This document shows, piece after piece, positions 60,391 through 64,000 of a stretch of DNA of 64,000 nt (its first letter is position 1; every line of letters begins with the position of its first letter). The stretch covers positions 2,138,800 to 2,202,799 of the forward strand of contig NZ_CP061703.1 in the NCBI RefSeq assembly GCF_014764305.1, given 5' to 3'. The stretch comes from Mesoflavibacter profundi. GTDB lineage: Bacteria > Bacteroidota > Bacteroidia > Flavobacteriales > Flavobacteriaceae. Made by a program: the position numbers and the translations under genes. The notes beneath the pieces are model-generated. The model searched no databases. It saw nothing but the letters and a program-made list of their open reading frames with translations, and was not told the origin of the DNA.

Positions 60391-60620
60391 TGCTAGAGCC
60401 AGACAAAGACTTTCTTATAAAATTGGCACATACTAAAATGCCATTTGGTAAGTATAAAGACAGATACTTAATAGACTTGCCAGAACATTATGTGGTATGG
60501 TACCATAATAAAGGATTTCCAAAAAATAAATTAGGACAAATGTTAGAAACTGTTTACACTTTAAAAGTAAATGGGTTAGAATATATTGTTCGTGAGATAC
60601 AAAAGCGTTATTCTAAATAA
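60390..60620 (+). CDS. DUF3820 family protein
   Basis: Starts at GTG (60390), overlapping the previous stop TAG by one base. The 76-residue protein is nearly all one DUF3820 domain: TKMPFGKYKDRYLIDLPEHY, VVWYHNKGFPKNKLGQML, ETVYTLKVNGLEYIVREI. It is soluble and likely nucleic-acid-associated. The exonuclease at 42427-43203 carries a similar module as its C-terminal domain (FGKHKG...DVL...FGWLLNADFP). Function of the free form is unknown. Confidence 0.85.
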   Translation: MLEPDKDFLIKLAHTKMPFGKYKDRYLIDLPEHYVVWYHNKGFPKNKLGQMLETVYTLKVNGLEYIVREIQKRYSK

Positions 60621-60677
60621 TAGAATTTGAGTTAAAAATAAAACCCAAAATCATCCCTAATTTCCAACTAAAAATTG

Positions 60678-60685
60678 TAAATTTG
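60678..60685 (+). promoter_or_regulatory. -7 promoter element for pyrG
   Basis: TAAATTTG matches TAnnTTTG, 20 bases before ATG at 60705. Confidence 0.6.
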
Positions 60686-60695
60686 CCCGCGTTAA

Positions 60696-62321
<1,626 letters not shown>

Positions 62322-62347
62322 TGTCACTTTGACATTAAAATAAAAAG

Positions 62348-62365
62348 TGGTCGTATATTTGACCA
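62348..62365 (+). promoter_or_regulatory. Palindrome over the yidC -7 promoter element
   Basis: TGGTC-N8-GACCA flanks the -7 match TATATTTG (62354-62361). The layout resembles the bshC promoter, with inverted half-sites around the promoter. Confidence 0.4.
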
Positions 62366-62372
62366 AAATTTT

Positions 62373-62406
62373 AGACCTGCTAGATTTTATTAAATTTGGC
62401 AGGTCT
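62373..62406 (+). promoter_or_regulatory. 5' UTR hairpin upstream of yidC
   Basis: Perfect 8-bp stem AGACCTGC / GCAGGTCT with an 18-base AT-rich loop, 17 bases before the yidC ATG. It has no T run, so it is unlikely to be a plain terminator. A leader element affecting yidC translation is possible. Confidence 0.45.
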
Positions 62407-62422
62407 TAAACTGAAGAACAGA

Positions 62423-64000
62423 ATGGAAGAAAAAAAACTAGACATTAATTCGATAATTGGATTTATTTTAATTTTCGGAATTTTATTATTCATGATGTGG
62501 CAAAATGCACCATCTGAAGAGGAATTAAAAGCGCAAGAGGCAGAGAAGCAAGTAAAAATAGATGCTCAGAAAAAAGCCGAAGCCGAAAAAGAAGACACAA
62601 AAGTAGTCACTACAGAAGATTTTACTTCAGCAACAGACTCTGCTCAAGTAGCTGCATTACAATCTAAAATTGGTGCATTTGCTTATTCTGTAGCTACAGC
62701 AACATCTTCAGAAAAAGAAATTAATGTTCAAAACGAAGTTTTAGATTTAAAATTTAATACAAAAGGAGGACATCTTTCAGAAGTAAGATTAAAACAATTT
62801 GTAGACTTTGATTCTGTTCCAATTTACATAGTAAAAGACGGTAATTCAGTATTTAATCTTCAATTTCAAACAACAGATAACCGTACCTTAAATACTAAAG
62901 ATTTATACTTCCAACCAACAGTTACAAAAAGTGGAGCCAATACTATTGTATCTATGAAGCTAAAAACTGCTCAAAATAAGTTTTTAGAGTACCAATACGT
63001 AATTAAACCAAACGAGTATATGGTAGATTTTACCATAAAATCTCAAGGTATAGAGACAGATATTAATACATCTAACCCAATAACTTTAGATTGGTCTCAA
63101 AAATTATATAGACACGATCAAAGTATCTCTTACGAGAATAGATACACACGTTTAACTTATCAAAACGATGGTGATGTAGATAAATTATCACAAATGAGTG
63201 ATGATGATGAAACTGTAGACGAGTTAGAATGGTTAAGTTACAGACAACATTTTTTTAGCACAATTCTAGTAGCAGATCAACCATTTAATAATGTTGCATT
63301 ACGATCTAAAAATCTTGTAGAAGACGAAGAAGTAGATTCTATTTACACAAAGCAATTTTCTACAAAATTAGATTTACCGTTAAGCGGAGCAAACCTAAAC
63401 AGTAATTTAAAATTATATTACGGTCCAACAGATAGTCAAATACTTAAACAATACGAAGGAAATATTGTAGAAAGTATACCATTTGGATGGGGAATTTTTG
63501 GATGGATTAACAAGTTTTTATTCATACCATTATTTAGCGGTTTAAGTAGTTTCTTACCTTACGGGATAGCAATTATTGTAATGACGGTTTTAATCAAATT
63601 AGCCATGTCATTTGTGCAATACAAGCAGTATTTATCACAAATGAAAATGAAAATTTTAAAGCCAGAATTAGATGCTATTCGTGAAAAATACAAAGACAAT
63701 AAGTTAAAAGCACAGCAAGAAACTATGGCGCTACAAAACAAAGCAGGCGCTAGTCCACTTGCAGGTTGTTTACCAGCATTAATCCAAATGCCAGTGTTTT
63801 ACGCGTTGTTTATGTTTTTCCCAACAGCATTTGCTTTAAGACAGAAAAAGTTTTTATGGGCAGACGATTTATCATCGTATGATGTTGTAGCAGAATTACC
63901 TTTTAATATTCCATTATATGGTGATCACGTAAGTTTATTCCCGATTTTGGCAGCAATTGCTATTTTCTTCTATATGAAATTAACAACGGGACAAAACCAA
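62423..64000 (+). CDS. yidC: Membrane protein insertase YidC, partial (3' end beyond window)
   Basis: The frame is open from ATG 62423 to the right edge (526 codons, no stop). N-terminal helix (IIGFILIFGILLFMMW, about 10-25), then a large periplasmic domain of about 300 residues (beta-supersandwich, as in Gram-negative YidC), then the conserved insertase core: FGWGIFGWINKFLFIPLFSG, YGIAIIVMTVLIKLAM and LAGCLPALIQMPVFYALFMF, with the QYKQYLSQMKMKILKPELDA cytoplasmic loop. It inserts and folds inner-membrane proteins with the Sec translocon. The window ends within the later transmembrane helices. Confidence 0.95.
   Translation, partial: MEEKKLDINSIIGFILIFGILLFMMWQNAPSEEELKAQEAEKQVKIDAQKKAEAEKEDTKVVTTEDFTSATDSAQVAALQSKIGAFAYSVATATSSEKEINVQNEVLDLKFNTKGGHLSEVRLKQFVDFDSVPIYIVKDGNSVFNLQFQTTDNRTLNTKDLYFQPTVTKSGANTIVSMKLKTAQNKFLEYQYVIKPNEYMVDFTIKSQGIETDINTSNPITLDWSQKLYRHDQSISYENRYTRLTYQNDGDVDKLSQMSDDDETVDELEWLSYRQHFFSTILVADQPFNNVALRSKNLVEDEEVDSIYTKQFSTKLDLPLSGANLNSNLKLYYGPTDSQILKQYEGNIVESIPFGWGIFGWINKFLFIPLFSGLSSFLPYGIAIIVMTVLIKLAMSFVQYKQYLSQMKMKILKPELDAIREKYKDNKLKAQQETMALQNKAGASPLAGCLPALIQMPVFYALFMFFPTAFALRQKKFLWADDLSSYDVVAELPFNIPLYGDHVSLFPILAAIAIFFYMKLTTGQNQ

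Overview
This window looks like core chromosome of a member of the Flavobacteriaceae (Bacteroidetes). By eye it is strongly AT-rich. It encodes a T9SS C-terminal sorting domain, an OMP_b-brl-type TonB receptor, several CarboxypepD_reg proteins, the small ribosome-associated DUF4295 protein and DUF5606. At least fifteen genes are preceded by the Bacteroidetes -7 promoter element TAnnTTTG. The genus cannot be fixed from the sequence; an Olleya/Lacinutrix/Psychroserpens-like organism is only an impression.

Layout. 1-1100: end of an LPS/cell-surface glycan locus (GT9 glycosyltransferase fragment, Kdo/WaaP-like kinase whose start codon appears broken). 1204-1308: a 15-copy heptamer tandem repeat that runs into the dapD stop codon. 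2300-5520: plus-strand housekeeping genes (ruvX, a T9SS protein, def, DUF5606, mazG). 5800-10650: minus-strand operon with two tandem DUF368 (undecaprenyl-phosphate translocase-type) genes, aroE, a DUF349 protein and an unlisted 42-residue membrane protein. 10700-20500: TPR protein, class III aminotransferase, OstA-like protein, and the spoT-fur-purA cluster. 20500-26000: DEAD helicase, transglutaminase, envelope proteins, an MFS transporter and a PadR-controlled set of small membrane proteins. 26090-29240: divergent htpG and fabH. 29690-37400: TonB receptor, CoA-binding protein, a large FG-GAP/UnbV lipoprotein and a sodium:solute symporter. 37600-46400: recR, GT2, E2 acyltransferase, a Tat-type phosphoesterase, exonuclease, FAH-family hydrolase, Hpt protein, cinA, then rpmB-rpmG-DUF4295. 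46580-51780: ftsY and rimO with two lipoprotein hydrolases between them. 53170-64000: bshC and a PLP decarboxylase, guaA, LysM/DUF922/DUF3820 genes, pyrG and a truncated yidC.

The genes serve mostly central functions: lysine/peptidoglycan precursor (dapD), shikimate (aroE), purine and pyrimidine nucleotides (purA, guaA, pyrG), stringent response (spoT), translation (def, rpmB, rpmG, rimO), protein targeting (ftsY, yidC), DNA repair (ruvX, recR), lipid synthesis (fabH) and low-molecular-weight thiol synthesis (bshC). I saw no tRNA, rRNA, CRISPR array, transposase, prophage or recognisable defence island. I did not find an obviously new multi-gene system. The most interesting items are small: a candidate operator over the bshC promoter, a perfect 16-bp palindrome between htpG and fabH, apparently leaderless guaA, unlisted small membrane-protein genes, tandem DUF368 paralogues, two DUF3820-like modules (one fused to an exonuclease), the lost start codon of the Kdo kinase, and REP-like and tandem-repeat relics.
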